This document shows, piece after piece, positions 9,207 to 18,869 of a stretch of 64,000 nucleotides of DNA. Every line of letters begins with the position of its first letter. The first letter of the stretch is position 1. The notes below the pieces were generated by a model. That model was not told where the DNA came from and did not search any database. It saw only the letters and a program-made list of their open reading frames with translations. The stretch lies in contig NZ_BBMZ01000013.1 of NCBI RefSeq assembly GCF_000759795.1, positions 124,001-188,000 of the forward strand, in the 5' to 3' direction. Origin of the DNA: Pseudescherichia vulneris NBRC 102420. Lineage in GTDB: Bacteria; Pseudomonadota; Gammaproteobacteria; Enterobacterales; Enterobacteriaceae. The position numbers were made by a program, and so were the translations under genes.

Positions 9207-10348
9207 TGTCCGGCCCCCTCTGATGCTTTGCAGACGTAGAAGGTCTCTTTGATACCGGTTTTGGCTTCATACTGTGCCGCTACCGCGTCCTGAACCTGGG
9301 AAACCAGCGCTTCCGGCACCAGCGCCACGATGCAGCCGCCGAAGCCGCCGCCGGTCATACGCACGCCGCCTTTATCGCCGATGGTCTCTTTAACAATCTC
9401 CACCAGGGTATCGATCTGCGGCACGGTGATCTCGAAATCATCGCGCATGGAGGCGTGGGACGCTGCCATCAGCTCACCCATCCGTTGCAGATCGCCTTTT
9501 TCCAGCGCGTCGGCCGCTTCCAGGGTGCGCTGGTTTTCAGTCAGCACGTGGCGCACGCGTTTGGCAACGAGCGGATCCAGCTCGGCGGCCACGGCGTTGA
9601 ACTGCTCCAGAGAGACATCGCGCAGGGCAGGCTGCTGGAAGAAGCGCGCTCCGGTTTCACACTGCTCGCGGCGGGTGTTGTACTCGCTGCCAACCAGGGT
9701 GCGTTTGAAGTTGCTGTTGATGATGATCACCGCCACGCCCTGCGGCATAGAGACCGCACGGGTGCCCAGGGTGCGACAGTCGAGCAGCAGAGCATGATCT
9801 TTTTTGCCGAGGGCAGAGATCAGCTGGTCCATGATGCCGCAGTTGCAGCCCACGAACTGGTTCTCCGCCTCCTGGCCGTTGAGGGCAATCTGTGCCCCGT
9901 CCAGCGGCAGGTGATAAAGCTGCTGGAAGACCGTACCTACAGCCACCTCCAGCGAGGCCGACGAGCTTAAGCCCGCGCCCTGCGGCACGTTGCCGCTGAT
10001 CACCAGATCCGCGCCGCCAAAGCTCTTATCACGGTTGAGCAGGTGCTTCACTACGCCACGGACGTAGTTCGACCACTGCTGGCTGTCGTGGGCAAGGATC
10101 GGCGCATCGAGTGAGAACTCATCGGTCTGGTTGTCATAGTCGGCGGCGATAACGCGCACGGTGCGATCCGTCCGCGGCGCGGCGCTGATCACCGTCTGGT
10201 AGTCGATGGCGCACGGCAGCACGAAGCCGTCATTGTAGTCGGTATGCTCGCCGATCAGGTTGACACGGCCCGGAGCCTGAAACGTATGCGTGGCAGGGTA
10301 GCCGAATTTCTCAGCAAACAGAGATTGTGTTTTTTCTTTCAGACTCAT
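9200..10348 (-). CDS. galK: Galactokinase
   Basis: Phosphorylates galactose to galactose 1-phosphate with ATP (GHMP kinase family). It has 382 aa. The galactokinase signature [19 protein letters not shown] is near the N-terminus, the ATP loop is [20 protein letters not shown], and the C-terminal GHMP motif is [17 protein letters not shown]. It is two bases downstream of galT, typical of the gal operon. Confidence 0.98.
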   Translation of the reverse strand: MSLKEKTQSLFAEKFGYPATHTFQAPGRVNLIGEHTDYNDGFVLPCAIDYQTVISAAPRTDRTVRVIAADYDNQTDEFSLDAPILAHDSQQWSNYVRGVVKHLLNRDKSFGGADLVISGNVPQGAGLSSSASLEVAVGTVFQQLYHLPLDGAQIALNGQEAENQFVGCNCGIMDQLISALGKKDHALLLDCRTLGTRAVSMPQGVAVIIINSNFKRTLVGSEYNTRREQCETGARFFQQPALRDVSLEQFNAVAAELDPLVAKRVRHVLTENQRTLEAADALEKGDLQRMGELMAASHASMRDDFEITVPQIDTLVEIVKETIGDKGGVRMTGGGFGGCIVALVPEALVSQVQDAVAAQYEAKTGIKETFYVCKASEGAGQC

Positions 10349-10350
10349 GG

Positions 10351-11397
10351 TTAAACTCCTGATTCGCGAAAATGGATATCACTGACCGCTCGCAGGCGCT
10401 CGGCGGCCTGTTCCGCCGTCAGATCGCGCTGGGTCTCCGCCAGCATCTCGTAGCCGACCATAAATTTGCGCACCGTTGCGGAGCGCAGCAGCGGCGGATA
10501 GAAGTGGGCGTGCAGCTGCCAGTGTGAATTCTCTTCGCCGTTAAACGGTGCCCCGTGCCAGCCCATGGAGTAGGGGAAAGAGCACTGGAACAGGTTGTCA
10601 TAGCGGCTGGTTAACTTTTTCAGGGCCAGGGCGAGGTCGCTGCGCTGGTCGTCGCTGAGATCGGTAATGCGCAGCACCGGGGCTTTCGGCAGCAGCAGCG
10701 TCTCAAACGGCCAGGCTGCCCAGTAGGGCACCACCGCCAGCCAGTGCTCGGTCTCGACCACGGTGCGGCTGCCGTCGGCCTGCTCGCGCTTCACGTAGTC
10801 CAGCAGCATCGGTGTGCCGTTGGCGGCAAAATAGTCCCGCTGCAGACGGTCTTCCCGTTCGATCTCGTTGGGCAGGAAGCTGTTGGCCCACACCTGACCG
10901 TGCGGATGTGGGTTAGAGCAGCCCATCGCCGCGCCTTTATTTTCGAACACCTGCACCCAGGGATAGGTCTCACCCAGCTCGGCGGTCTGCGCCTGCCAGG
11001 TCTGGACGACCTCCTCCAGCGCCGGGAGGCTGAGCTCCGGCAGGGTTTTGCTGTGGTCCGGCGAGAAGCAGATCACCCGGCTAACGCCGCGGGCGCTCTG
11101 GCAGCGCATCAGCGGATCGTCACTCTCAGGCGCATCCGGCGTATCGCTCATCAGGGCGGCAAAGTCGTTGGTAAACACGAAGGTGCCGGTGTAGTCCGGG
11201 TTTTTATCGCCGGTGACGCGGGTATTGCCGGGGCAAAGGAAGCAGTCCGGATCGTGCGCTGGCAGCGTCTGCTGAGACGGCGTCTCCTGCGCGCCCTGCC
11301 ATGGACGCTTGGCGCGATGAGGTGAAACCAGGATCCACTGACCGGTCAGCGGATTGTAACGGCGATGGGGGTGATCGACCGGGTTAAACTGTGTCAT
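10351..11397 (-). CDS. galT: Galactose-1-phosphate uridylyltransferase
   Basis: Transfers UMP between UDP-glucose and galactose 1-phosphate through a uridylyl-histidine. It has 348 aa. The active site [17 protein letters not shown] is clear, as are the zinc-ligand region DCFLCPGN and the conserved [22 protein letters not shown]. The start is the ATG at 11397 ([16 protein letters not shown]), preceded by AAGGAGG. Codons upstream are open but belong to the galE end. Confidence 0.97.
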   Translation of the reverse strand: MTQFNPVDHPHRRYNPLTGQWILVSPHRAKRPWQGAQETPSQQTLPAHDPDCFLCPGNTRVTGDKNPDYTGTFVFTNDFAALMSDTPDAPESDDPLMRCQSARGVSRVICFSPDHSKTLPELSLPALEEVVQTWQAQTAELGETYPWVQVFENKGAAMGCSNPHPHGQVWANSFLPNEIEREDRLQRDYFAANGTPMLLDYVKREQADGSRTVVETEHWLAVVPYWAAWPFETLLLPKAPVLRITDLSDDQRSDLALALKKLTSRYDNLFQCSFPYSMGWHGAPFNGEENSHWQLHAHFYPPLLRSATVRKFMVGYEMLAETQRDLTAEQAAERLRAVSDIHFRESGV

Positions 11398-11407
11398 AGG
11401 ATCCTCC

Positions 11408-12424
11408 TTAATCCGCATAGCCCTGCGGGTGACGTGACTGCCAGCGCCAGGTGTCCTGCGCCATCTCATCGAGAGAGCGGGTGACGCGCCAGTTCAGCTC
11501 TTTATCGGCGCGGCTAGCGTCGGCCCAGTAGGCAGGCAGATCGCCTTCGCGGCGCGGAGCAAAGTGATAGGTAATCGGTTTGCCGCAGGCTTTGCTGAAG
11601 GCGTTAACCACGTCCAGCACGCTGCTGCCCACGCCTGCGCCCAGGTTATAGATATGCACCCCGGCTTTGCCAGCCAGCGTCTGCATGGCGGCTACGTGGC
11701 CATCGGCCAGATCCATTACGTGGATGTAGTCGCGTACGCCGGTGCCGTCTTCGGTCGGGTAGTCGTTGCCAAAGATAGCCAGCGACTCACGGCGGCCTAC
11801 CGCCACCTGAGCGATGTAGGGCATCAGGTTGTTCGGGATACCCTGCGGATCTTCACCCATATCGCCCGACGGATGCGCGCCAACCGGGTTGAAGTAACGC
11901 AGCAGGGCAATGCTCCACTCCGGATCGGCTTTTTGCAGGTCGGTGAGGATCTGCTCTACCATCAGTTTGCTCTTGCCGTAGGGGCTTTGCGGCGTACCGG
12001 TGGGGAAGCTCTCCACGTAGGGGATCTTCGGCTGGTCGCCGTAGACCGTAGCCGATGAGCTAAAGATAAGGTTTTTGACGTTAGCCGCACGCATGGCAGC
12101 CACCAGGCGCAGGGTGCCGTTAACGTTGTTATCGTAGTACTCCAGCGGCTTCGCCACGGATTCGCCAACCGCCTTCAGGCCAGCAAAATGGATCACCGTA
12201 TCGATAGCTTGCTCGCGGAGCACATCGGCCAGCAGCGCTTCGTTACGGATATCCCCCTCGATAAAGGTGGCTTCTTTACCGCCCAGACGGGCGATGACCG
12301 GCAGTACGCTTTGCTTACTGTTGCAGAGGTTGTCGAGAATAACGACGTCGTGACCGTTTTGTAACAGCTGTACGCAGGTATGACTGCCAATGTAACCGCT
12401 ACCACCTGTAACCAGAACTCGCAT
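11408..12424 (-). CDS. galE: UDP-glucose 4-epimerase
   Basis: NAD-dependent epimerase that regenerates UDP-glucose from UDP-galactose and supplies UDP-galactose for polysaccharides. It has 338 aa. The Rossmann motif [11 protein letters not shown] and the catalytic SSSATVYGD and YGKSK (Tyr-x-x-x-Lys) are visible, as are [12 protein letters not shown] and the C-terminal [13 protein letters not shown]. The start is at 12424 (MRVLVTGG); an ATG 12 bp upstream is less likely. The internal GalR operator OI lies within its first codons. Confidence 0.97.
   Translation of the reverse strand: MRVLVTGGSGYIGSHTCVQLLQNGHDVVILDNLCNSKQSVLPVIARLGGKEATFIEGDIRNEALLADVLREQAIDTVIHFAGLKAVGESVAKPLEYYDNNVNGTLRLVAAMRAANVKNLIFSSSATVYGDQPKIPYVESFPTGTPQSPYGKSKLMVEQILTDLQKADPEWSIALLRYFNPVGAHPSGDMGEDPQGIPNNLMPYIAQVAVGRRESLAIFGNDYPTEDGTGVRDYIHVMDLADGHVAAMQTLAGKAGVHIYNLGAGVGSSVLDVVNAFSKACGKPITYHFAPRREGDLPAYWADASRADKELNWRVTRSLDEMAQDTWRWQSRHPQGYAD
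12390..12405 (-). promoter_or_regulatory. Internal gal operator OI (GalR/GalS)
   Basis: On the minus strand the site reads GTGGTAGCGGTTACAT, inside codons 7-12 of galE. It fits the GalR consensus (GTG-N4-CG-N4-CAC type). Its centre is 113 bp from the centre of the external operator, matching the spacing needed for the GalR-HU repression loop known in E. coli. Confidence 0.9.
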
Positions 12425-12458
12425 ATTTGGCTCCATTAACCCTATGTTATCTAATTAC

Positions 12459-12500
12459 GATAGCATAACAGAGATGTAAAAAGTGTGACATGAACGAAAG
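12459..12500 (-). promoter_or_regulatory. gal promoter with CRP site
   Basis: On the minus strand the -10 region reads TATGCTA (12461-12467). A CRP half-site TGTGA/TCACA (ATGTCACAC, about 12484-12492) lies next to it. The layout is that of the overlapping gal P1/P2 promoters; the P1 -10 is altered (TATCGTA). Called by comparison with the known gal promoter. Confidence 0.75.
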
Positions 12501-12502
12501 TA

Positions 12503-12518
12503 GTGGAATCGCTTACAC
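12503..12518 (-). promoter_or_regulatory. External gal operator OE (GalR/GalS)
   Basis: GTGGAATCGCTTACAC on the plus strand (GTGTAAGCGATTCCAC on the minus) is a near-perfect GalR/GalS palindrome just upstream of the CRP site. Confidence 0.92.
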
Positions 12519-12546
12519 TCAAAAAGCGCAGCGGAAAAGGCGCTTT
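12519..12546 (-). terminator. Probable terminator after modF
   Basis: Stem AAAGCGC (12523-12529) / GCGCTTT (12540-12546), followed by T residues on the minus strand. It separates modF from the gal promoter. Confidence 0.6.
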
Positions 12547-12615
12547 AAATGCTATGAAAAATCAAGCAATTAAAGCGCGCTTATGCGCCTGGTCTGAAAA
12601 ATAGCAACGAAATGG

Positions 12616-14088
12616 CTAAGCCGGTTGATCGATCAGGTAGCGATAGCTATCCCCCTCAGGGATGAAATGCAGCCGGTGAGTAATACAGGCGGGAGCGTCC
12701 TGAGCGTGATGGGAAACGAACAGCAGCTGGGTTTCGCCCTGGCCTATCAGCACGTCAACAAAGCGGCGGATCAGCTGACGGTTGAGGGGATCGAGCCCCT
12801 GTAAAGGCTCATCGAGGATCAGCAGGGTAGGGTGCTTAACCAGCGCCCGGACGATCAGCGCCAGCCGCTGCTGCCCCCAGGAGAGGCTATGGAAAGGGGC
12901 ATCGGCGGTGCGGGCATCGATACCTAAAATATCTAACCACCCCTGGACCAGCTTCTGCTGCTTATCCGACACCGCCTGGTAGATGCCAATCGAGTCAAAA
13001 TAGCCGGAGAGGATCACGTTACGCACCGTAGTGCTGACCCGATACTCCAGATGCAGGCTGCTGCTGACGTAGCCGATATGCTTTTTGATATCCCAGATGG
13101 TCTCGCCGCTGCCACGACGTACGCCAAACAGGGTCAGGTCGTTGCTGTAACCCTGCGGGTGATCGCCCGTAATCAGGTTGAGCAGGGTCGATTTGCCCGC
13201 GCCGTTGGGGCCGATAATCTGCCAGTGCTCGCCGGGTTTCACGGTCCAGCTCAGATGGTTAATGATGGGCCGATCGTTGTAGGAGACCACGCCATCGTTA
13301 AGCACAATGCGCGGGCTATCCGCCGCCAGCAGGTGGTGGGCGGGGGGCGCATCCGGCGGCGGCAGAGCCATGCCCGCTAGCGTCTCGCTGTGCGCCAGCT
13401 GGGCAATCAGGGCCTGCTCCAGCAGAGCCTGCTTTGCGCCGGTTTCGCTCAGGGTGCAATCCACCAGTACTCCGGCGTTGGCGACAAAATCTGGGATCTC
13501 ATCGAAGCGGTTAAGCACCAGCACGAGGGTGATACCCTGGGCATTGAGCTGACCCAGCAGATCCGCCAGCTGGCCGCGAGAGGCGACGTCCAGCCCGTCA
13601 AAAGGCTCGTCCAAAATCAATAGCTCGGGATCGGCCATCAGCGCCTGGCACAACAGGGTCTTGCGCGTTTCGCCGGTAGAGAGGTACTTAAAGCGGCGAT
13701 CGAGCAGGGCGCTAATGCCGAAGCGGGCGGCCAGATCGGCGCAGCGTGTCGGATCCTGCACCTCATCCTGAATAATCTGCGCCGTGGTGCGGCCGGTATC
13801 CTCTTCCCCAGGGCTGAGCAGATCGGTGTTATTCCGCTGCCACTCGTCGCTGACCAGCTTCTGCAGCTGCTCAAAGGAGAGGCGGGTGACGCGGGTGAAG
13901 GTGCTCTCCCGCGTGCCTTTCAGCAGGGTAAGCTCACCGGCCAACGCTCTGGCGAGGGCCGATTTGCCGCTGCCGTTGGTGCCGACAAAGGCCCAGCTTT
14001 CTCCGGCACGCAGGGTGAGGTCGCTGATAGCGAGCGTGCGTGTATCGCTAAGACGAAACGTGCCTTGCGAAATATGCAATAACGACAT
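12616..14088 (-). CDS. modF: Molybdate-associated tandem ABC ATPase ModF
   Basis: Protein with two ABC ATPase domains, linked genetically to molybdate transport; its exact role is unclear. It has 490 aa. The first domain carries Walker A GTNGSGKSA, signature LSTGETRKTLLCQAL and Walker B LLILDEPFDGLD. The second carries [24 protein letters not shown] and LLILDEPLQGLD. Both signatures deviate from LSGGQ in the way usual for ModF. There are no membrane segments. The start was set at MSLLHISQGTFRLSD (14088). It follows modE in the same direction after 72 bp. Confidence 0.95.
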   Translation of the reverse strand: MSLLHISQGTFRLSDTRTLAISDLTLRAGESWAFVGTNGSGKSALARALAGELTLLKGTRESTFTRVTRLSFEQLQKLVSDEWQRNNTDLLSPGEEDTGRTTAQIIQDEVQDPTRCADLAARFGISALLDRRFKYLSTGETRKTLLCQALMADPELLILDEPFDGLDVASRGQLADLLGQLNAQGITLVLVLNRFDEIPDFVANAGVLVDCTLSETGAKQALLEQALIAQLAHSETLAGMALPPPDAPPAHHLLAADSPRIVLNDGVVSYNDRPIINHLSWTVKPGEHWQIIGPNGAGKSTLLNLITGDHPQGYSNDLTLFGVRRGSGETIWDIKKHIGYVSSSLHLEYRVSTTVRNVILSGYFDSIGIYQAVSDKQQKLVQGWLDILGIDARTADAPFHSLSWGQQRLALIVRALVKHPTLLILDEPLQGLDPLNRQLIRRFVDVLIGQGETQLLFVSHHAQDAPACITHRLHFIPEGDSYRYLIDQPA

Positions 14089-14160
14089 GACGTATCCCAT
14101 TTTTTGCAGCAGTAGTGGACAGAGATACGTGCTGTCGTCAGGATTGTCAATGCCAGCGGC

Positions 14161-14949
14161 TTAGCAAAGGGTGGCGACGATGACCCGGTCAGCACTGAAG
14201 TAGGCGATCGCTTCGCTCTCTATCCTCAGTCGGTCCGCCTGCTCCCGCGTGACGGTGGCGCACAGCGTCTGCCCGTCCGGGAGGGTCATCAGCACTTCAC
14301 TCTGCGCCTCGCCGTGCTCAATATGGCTGATGCGTCCCGGCAGCTGGTTATCGGCCCCGTCGGCAGCGGCGCTATCCTGGGTAATATTGACCCACGGCGC
14401 TTTTAACAGCACCAGCACCTCTTTGCCCTCGTCTAAGCCGAGACGCTCACCGCTGCGGGCGGTCAGGGCGACCTTCAGCCGGGTCGTGCCGTCCGCGAGC
14501 AGCACGTCGACGTGCTGTTGAATCTGGGAATGCTCCCGGCCAGTGACCGTGCCGAACCACTGGTTGCGGGCGCTGGTCTGCAATGAGAAGCGGGAGATGG
14601 CCGCCAGCAGGCTGTTGAGGGGCAGGGCGTCGTCGTCGCTGAGCACGTCGAAGGCTTTCTGCTGGATCTGCGCCAGCAGCTCGTAGAGCTGGATCAGCCG
14701 CTGGCCGTAGCGCGTAAGCTGCGCGCCGCCGCCGCCTTTACCGCCGGTGGCGCGGTCTACCAGCGGCTGCTCGCTAAGCTGGTTCATCTCGTTAATGGCG
14801 TCCCAGGCGCTTTTATAGCTGATGCCGGCGTTCTTTGCGCCCTGGCTGATGGAGCCGGTCTGTTCTATCTGTTTGAGGAGAGTAATGCGTCGGGGATCGG
14901 CAAACAGCCGCTGCTGGAGCCGGAGGGTAAGGAGGATTTCAGCCTGCAT
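14161..14949 (-). CDS. modE: Molybdate-responsive transcriptional regulator ModE
   Basis: Dimeric regulator that binds molybdate and then represses modABC and activates moa and molybdoenzyme genes. It has 262 aa. An N-terminal winged helix-turn-helix (SISQGAKNAGISYKSAWDAI, about residues 34-53) is followed by a glycine-rich turn (GGKGGGGAQLT). Two MOP/TOBE molybdate-binding repeats lie at about 125-260 (SARNQWFGTVTG, LPGRISHIEHG). The start MQAEILLTLRLQQ is the conserved one; the longer open frame upstream is not. It diverges from acrZ. Two fitting operators are present in this window, at modA and moaA. Confidence 0.96.
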   Translation of the reverse strand: MQAEILLTLRLQQRLFADPRRITLLKQIEQTGSISQGAKNAGISYKSAWDAINEMNQLSEQPLVDRATGGKGGGGAQLTRYGQRLIQLYELLAQIQQKAFDVLSDDDALPLNSLLAAISRFSLQTSARNQWFGTVTGREHSQIQQHVDVLLADGTTRLKVALTARSGERLGLDEGKEVLVLLKAPWVNITQDSAAADGADNQLPGRISHIEHGEAQSEVLMTLPDGQTLCATVTREQADRLRIESEAIAYFSADRVIVATLC

Positions 14950-15073
14950 AGTCAATCCTTGCAAAAGGGGTATTGTGCCGTAAATGCGCACCGGCGCAAT
15001 GGGCATCGCACAAAAGGGACGTGTAATTCCGCGCCACCAGGTTAGAATGATAACTTCACTATATCTGGAGTAG

Positions 15074-15226
<153 letters not shown>

Positions 15227-15233
15227 TTTCTTA

Positions 15234-15261
15234 AAAACGCCCGCTGCTGCGGGCGTTTTGC
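15234..15261 (+). terminator. Terminator of acrZ
   Basis: Stem AACGCCCGC / GCGGGCGTT around a TGCT loop, followed by TTTTGCT. Confidence 0.9.
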
Positions 15262-15355
15262 TATTCAAGCTTTTTTATCCGTTGCCGATATCTGTTTTAC
15301 ACCGGGGTTACCGCTTAAGCGGTACAAATTAACCCTGTAAAAACCCGAGGGTTAT

Positions 15356-15379
15356 CGTTATATTGTGAAGTATATAACG
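15356..15379 (+). promoter_or_regulatory. ModE operator at modABC
   Basis: Palindrome CGTTATAT-N8-ATATAACG, 20 bp before the modA start. It has the form of the ModE binding site that overlaps the modABC promoter. The same architecture recurs in front of moaA. Confidence 0.88.
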
Positions 15380-15398
15380 TTACTCACAGGAGTCAGAT

Positions 15399-16175
15399 AT
15401 GGCACGTTCGGGATTACGCTTGTTAGCAGGCGCAACGTTAACCCTCTCACTCGCGGGCCATGCCCTGGCGGACGAGGGGAAAGTCACGGTATTTGCTGCC
15501 GCGTCGCTGACGAATGCGATGCAGGATATCGCTACCGCCTATACGAAAGAGAAAAAAGTTAAGATTGTCTCGTCGTTTGCCTCCTCCTCAACGCTGGCAC
15601 GTCAGATTGAGGCCGGTGCGCCTGCCGATCTCTTTATCTCTGCCGATCAGAAGTGGATGGACTACGCGGTAGAGAAGAAAGCGATTGATACTGCAAGCCG
15701 TGAAACGCTGCTTGGCAACAGCCTGGTGGTGGTTGCGCCAAAAGCGAGCGCCCAGGGCGAGATCGCGATTAACGATAAAACCAACTGGACCAGCCTGCTG
15801 AAGGGTGGCCGTCTGGCGGTAGGCGATCCGGAGCATGTCCCGGCAGGCATCTACGCCAAAGAGGCGTTACAGAAGCTGGGTGCCTGGGATACGCTGTCGC
15901 CGAAGCTTGCTCCGGCAGAGGACGTCCGTGGCGCGCTGGCGCTTGTAGAGCGCAACGAAGCCCCGCTGGGCATTGTCTACGGCTCTGATGCGGTCGCTAG
16001 CAAGGGCGTGAAGGTGGTCGGCACCTTCCCGGAAGATTCGCATAAAAAGGTGGAATACCCGCTGGCTATCATCGACGGGCATAAAGACGCCACGGTAAGC
16101 GCGTTTTATGACTATCTGAAGGGCCCGCAGGCTTCTGAAATCTTTAAACGTTACGGATTTACGACGCACGAATGA
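15399..16175 (+). CDS. modA: Periplasmic molybdate-binding protein ModA
   Basis: Captures molybdate (and tungstate) in the periplasm for the ModBC transporter. It has 258 aa with a signal peptide (LLAGATLTLSLAGHALA, cut before DEGKVTV). The mature protein opens with VFAAASLTNAMQDIA, and the oxyanion-site segments SFASSSTLARQIEAGAPADLFISAD and VGDPEHVPAGIYAKEAL are present. An SD sequence ACAGGAG precedes the ATG. It overlaps modB by 4 bp (ATGA). Confidence 0.96.
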   Translation: MARSGLRLLAGATLTLSLAGHALADEGKVTVFAAASLTNAMQDIATAYTKEKKVKIVSSFASSSTLARQIEAGAPADLFISADQKWMDYAVEKKAIDTASRETLLGNSLVVVAPKASAQGEIAINDKTNWTSLLKGGRLAVGDPEHVPAGIYAKEALQKLGAWDTLSPKLAPAEDVRGALALVERNEAPLGIVYGSDAVASKGVKVVGTFPEDSHKKVEYPLAIIDGHKDATVSAFYDYLKGPQASEIFKRYGFTTHE

Positions 16176-16861
16176 TATTGACCGATCCCGAATGGCAGGC
16201 GGTATTGCTGAGCCTGAAAGTCTCCTCCCTGGCTGTTTTCTTCAGCTTGCCCTTTGGGATCTTCTTTGCCTGGCTGCTGGTGCGCTGTACGTTTCCAGGC
16301 AAAGCCCTGCTCGATAGCCTGCTGCACCTCCCGCTCGTGCTGCCTCCCGTGGTAGTAGGTTACCTGCTGCTGGTGGCGATGGGTCGCCGGGGCATCATCG
16401 GCGAGTGGCTCTACGACTGGTTTGGACTCACCTTTGCCTTTAGCTGGCGTGGCGCGGTGCTGGCGGCGGCGGTGATGTCGTTCCCGCTGATGGTGCGGGC
16501 CATTCGCCTGGCATTGGAAGGGGTTGACCTCAAGCTGGAGCAGGCGGCGCGTACCCTTGGGGCCGGACGCTGGCGGGTCTTTATGACCATCACGCTGCCG
16601 CTCACCCTGCCGGGCATTATCGTCGGGACGGTGCTGGCCTTTGCCCGCTCCCTTGGCGAGTTTGGTGCGACCATCACCTTTGTCTCTAACATCCCCGGCG
16701 AAACGCGCACCATTCCGTCGGCGATGTATACTCTGATCCAGACCCCCGGCGGCGAAAGCGCGGCGGCGCGGCTCTGCCTGATCTCCATCGTGCTGGCGCT
16801 GATTTCGCTACTGGTGTCCGAGTGGCTGGCGCGGCTTAGCCGCGAGCGGACGGGGAGATAG
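16172..16861 (+). CDS. modB: Molybdate ABC transporter permease ModB
   Basis: Inner-membrane permease of the molybdate importer. It has 229 aa with about five hydrophobic helices. The EAA loop that contacts ModC is visible as EQAARTLGAGRWRVFMTITLPLTLPGI (about residues 127-153). The start overlaps the modA stop, and modC begins 3 bp after the stop, so the three genes form one operon. Confidence 0.96.
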   Translation: MILTDPEWQAVLLSLKVSSLAVFFSLPFGIFFAWLLVRCTFPGKALLDSLLHLPLVLPPVVVGYLLLVAMGRRGIIGEWLYDWFGLTFAFSWRGAVLAAAVMSFPLMVRAIRLALEGVDLKLEQAARTLGAGRWRVFMTITLPLTLPGIIVGTVLAFARSLGEFGATITFVSNIPGETRTIPSAMYTLIQTPGGESAAARLCLISIVLALISLLVSEWLARLSRERTGR

Positions 16862-16864
16862 ATC

Positions 16865-17923
16865 ATGCTCGAACTCGATTTTACCCAGACGCTGGGCACG
16901 CACCGGCTGCGCGTCGAGGCGAATTTGCCCGCCAGCGGCATCACCGCCATCTTTGGCGTCTCCGGGGCCGGAAAAACCTCGCTGATTAACGCCGTCGGCG
17001 GCCTGACGCGCCCGCAGCAGGGGCGCATCGTGCTCAACGAGCGGGTGCTAAACGATACCGAGAAAAAAATCTGCCTGCCGCCGGAGAAGCGCCGGATTGG
17101 CTACGTCTTCCAGGACGCGCGCCTTTTTCCGCACTATAAGGTGCTTGGCAACCTGCGCTACGGCATGGCGAAAAGCATGGCCGGACAGTTTGACCGGCTG
17201 GTAGCCTTGCTGGGGATCGAGCCGCTGCTTGACCGGCTGCCGGGCAGCCTCTCCGGCGGGGAGAAACAGCGGGTGGCGATTGGCCGGGCGCTGCTTACCG
17301 CCCCAGAGCTGCTGCTGCTCGACGAGCCGCTAGCCTCATTGGACATCCCCCGCAAGCGCGAGCTGCTGCCTTACTTACAGCGGCTGGCGCGGGAGATCAA
17401 TATCCCGATGCTCTACGTCAGCCACTCGCTGGATGAAATCCTGCATCTTGCTGATAAGGTGATGGTGCTGGAAGCCGGAGAGGTGAAAGCCTTTGGCAAC
17501 CTGGAGGACATTTGGGGCAGCCGGGTGATGAATCCGTGGCTGCCGCCAGAGCAGCAGAGCAGCGTGCTGAAGGTCAGCGTGCTGGAGCACCATCCGCACT
17601 ATGCCATGACCGCACTGGCGCTGGGCGATCAGCACCTGTGGGTCAACAAGCTCGATAGCCCGCTACAGACGGCGCTGCGCATCCGCATTCAGGCCTCGGA
17701 CGTGTCGCTGGTATTGCAGCCGCCGGTCAACAGCAGCATCCGCAATATCCTGCGAGCGAAGGTGGCCCAGTGCTACGACGACCAGGGCCAGGTTGAAGTC
17801 CAGCTGGAGGTGGGTAGCCGCACACTCTGGGCGCGTATCAGCCCGTGGGCCAGGGATGAGCTGGGCATCAAGCCTGGCCTGTGGCTCTACGCGCAGATCA
17901 AGAGCGTCTCGATCACCACCTGA
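16865..17923 (+). CDS. modC: Molybdate ABC transporter ATP-binding protein ModC
   Basis: ATPase that drives molybdate import. It has 352 aa. Walker [11 protein letters not shown], the Q-loop region [13 protein letters not shown], signature [16 protein letters not shown], Walker [13 protein letters not shown] and the switch histidine in YVSHSLDEI are all present. A C-terminal MOP domain (about 290-352) may sense molybdate. The last 76 bp of the gene, plus 13 bp beyond it, recur in diverged form at 20549-20637, and an internally deleted copy of its 3' half lies at 20440-20624. The ancestral neighbour was most likely ybhA. Confidence 0.97.
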   Translation: MLELDFTQTLGTHRLRVEANLPASGITAIFGVSGAGKTSLINAVGGLTRPQQGRIVLNERVLNDTEKKICLPPEKRRIGYVFQDARLFPHYKVLGNLRYGMAKSMAGQFDRLVALLGIEPLLDRLPGSLSGGEKQRVAIGRALLTAPELLLLDEPLASLDIPRKRELLPYLQRLAREINIPMLYVSHSLDEILHLADKVMVLEAGEVKAFGNLEDIWGSRVMNPWLPPEQQSSVLKVSVLEHHPHYAMTALALGDQHLWVNKLDSPLQTALRIRIQASDVSLVLQPPVNSSIRNILRAKVAQCYDDQGQVEVQLEVGSRTLWARISPWARDELGIKPGLWLYAQIKSVSITT

Positions 17924-17936
17924 TCAGAGCAGGTGG
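17848..17936 (+). repeat. Left copy of an 89-bp direct repeat bracketing the modC-ybhA island
   Basis: This segment, the end of modC plus 13 bp, recurs at 20549-20637 with only a handful of substitutions (for example GAGCTGGGC versus GAACTAGCC). The two copies bound the AT-rich island and mark it as an acquired segment. Confidence 0.85.
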
Positions 17937-18094
17937 ATGCCATTCAGTACTTTAGTCTATATGCCATTGACCAGTTTTGACTTTGCAATGGGTGAAGTGG
18001 TACGTAGACAACTGCGTCCTCATAAAAATCGGTAGTTAGAACGAAAGTATTGTGTGTTGTATCATTATTCGTCATGGTTAGAAGGAACGAGTAA

Positions 18095-18555
18095 ATGGAT
18101 ACTACTGAAACACTGAATGGTACGTACTTCTACGGCGGGCTATCAAACCTAACACCACAACAGCTATGGTGGGCTATACCATCGCTGTTGTAAGCGATCA
18201 TCTCGGGATCTCAGCGGTTGATGCTGCACTGGTTATATCAGGACAACCAATTTTAACTACGAGGGGTAAACCTCATGGAACAACTCCAGGAACATCAATT
18301 GCCTCCAAGTACATCAGCACATGGCTGAACTATAAACTGCCACGTGGGATCAGATTACCAACGTTGACAGGTAAAACCATCAGCTCGTTACATTTTAGCT
18401 CCACCAATAACTTGGGGCGTTTCGTCGGTCGTAATGTACCTTGGCTCGGTTGGGCTATGACGTTTACAACGATTTATAACATTCAAAGAGATGTTAGAGA
18501 TACCTATAACCGTGTAGCGGCCCCTAAAGATCGCATTCAGTGGACGTACTTCTAA
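18095..18555 (+). pseudogene. Frameshifted STM2901-family-like protein
   Basis: The frame from the ATG at 18095, with AAGGA about 9 bp upstream, reads MDTTETLNGTYFYGGLSNLT and stops after 32 codons. A second frame (from about 18166, one base shifted) continues with VVSDHLGISAVDAALVISGQ and a C-terminal block (PRGIRLPTLTGKTISSLH, FVGRNVPWLGWAM) to 18555. Together they look like one protein of about 150 aa with a single-base deletion near 18160. From memory the pattern fits the STM2901 family, small proteins of unknown function found beside DUF1493 genes in Salmonella and relatives. The C-terminal hydrophobic segment may enter the membrane. A sequencing error is possible. Confidence 0.6.
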
Positions 18556-18869
18556 TGAGAGATATCGAGAAAGAGATTATTAATTTCATCGATCAGGAAT
18601 ATAATCCTAAAAAGTATTTTATTTTTGGACCAAAGCGAACTATCACGCTTGATACGAGCATCAGGGATGATCTCAAACTCGTTTTCGAAGACAGCGAAGA
18701 GTTATTAAAAGAGTATTTCAAGCGTTGGAACGTAGATTCAGAAGGATTTGAAATACTTAATTATCTGAACCCAGAATATCTTGGAAGTAAAGAGCCAGAT
18801 CCGCATAAACCACTAACAGTTGGTATGCTCGTTGAAAGCGCTAAAGCTGGACGTTGGTTATATAATTGA
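18555..18869 (+). CDS. DUF1493-family protein
   Basis: Small acidic protein of 104 aa with unknown function. The DUF1493 pattern is visible: an N-terminal helix (IEKEIINFIDQEY), the LDTSIRDDLKL segment with acidic residues, EELLKEYFKRWNVD, and the conserved C-terminus PLTVGMLVESAKAGRWLY. The family has been compared with acyl-carrier-like folds. The ATG overlaps the upstream stop (TAATG), so it was translationally coupled to the STM2901-like gene; an ATG at 18540 is the less likely start. The AT-rich composition differs from the core genes around the island. Confidence 0.75.
   Translation: MRDIEKEIINFIDQEYNPKKYFIFGPKRTITLDTSIRDDLKLVFEDSEELLKEYFKRWNVDSEGFEILNYLNPEYLGSKEPDPHKPLTVGMLVESAKAGRWLYN

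Noticed and set aside
17941-18094. Short C-terminal-like reading frame (…TSFDFAMGEVVRRQLRPHKNR) after modC
   Set aside because: No start or family could be recognised; it is probably debris at the island edge.
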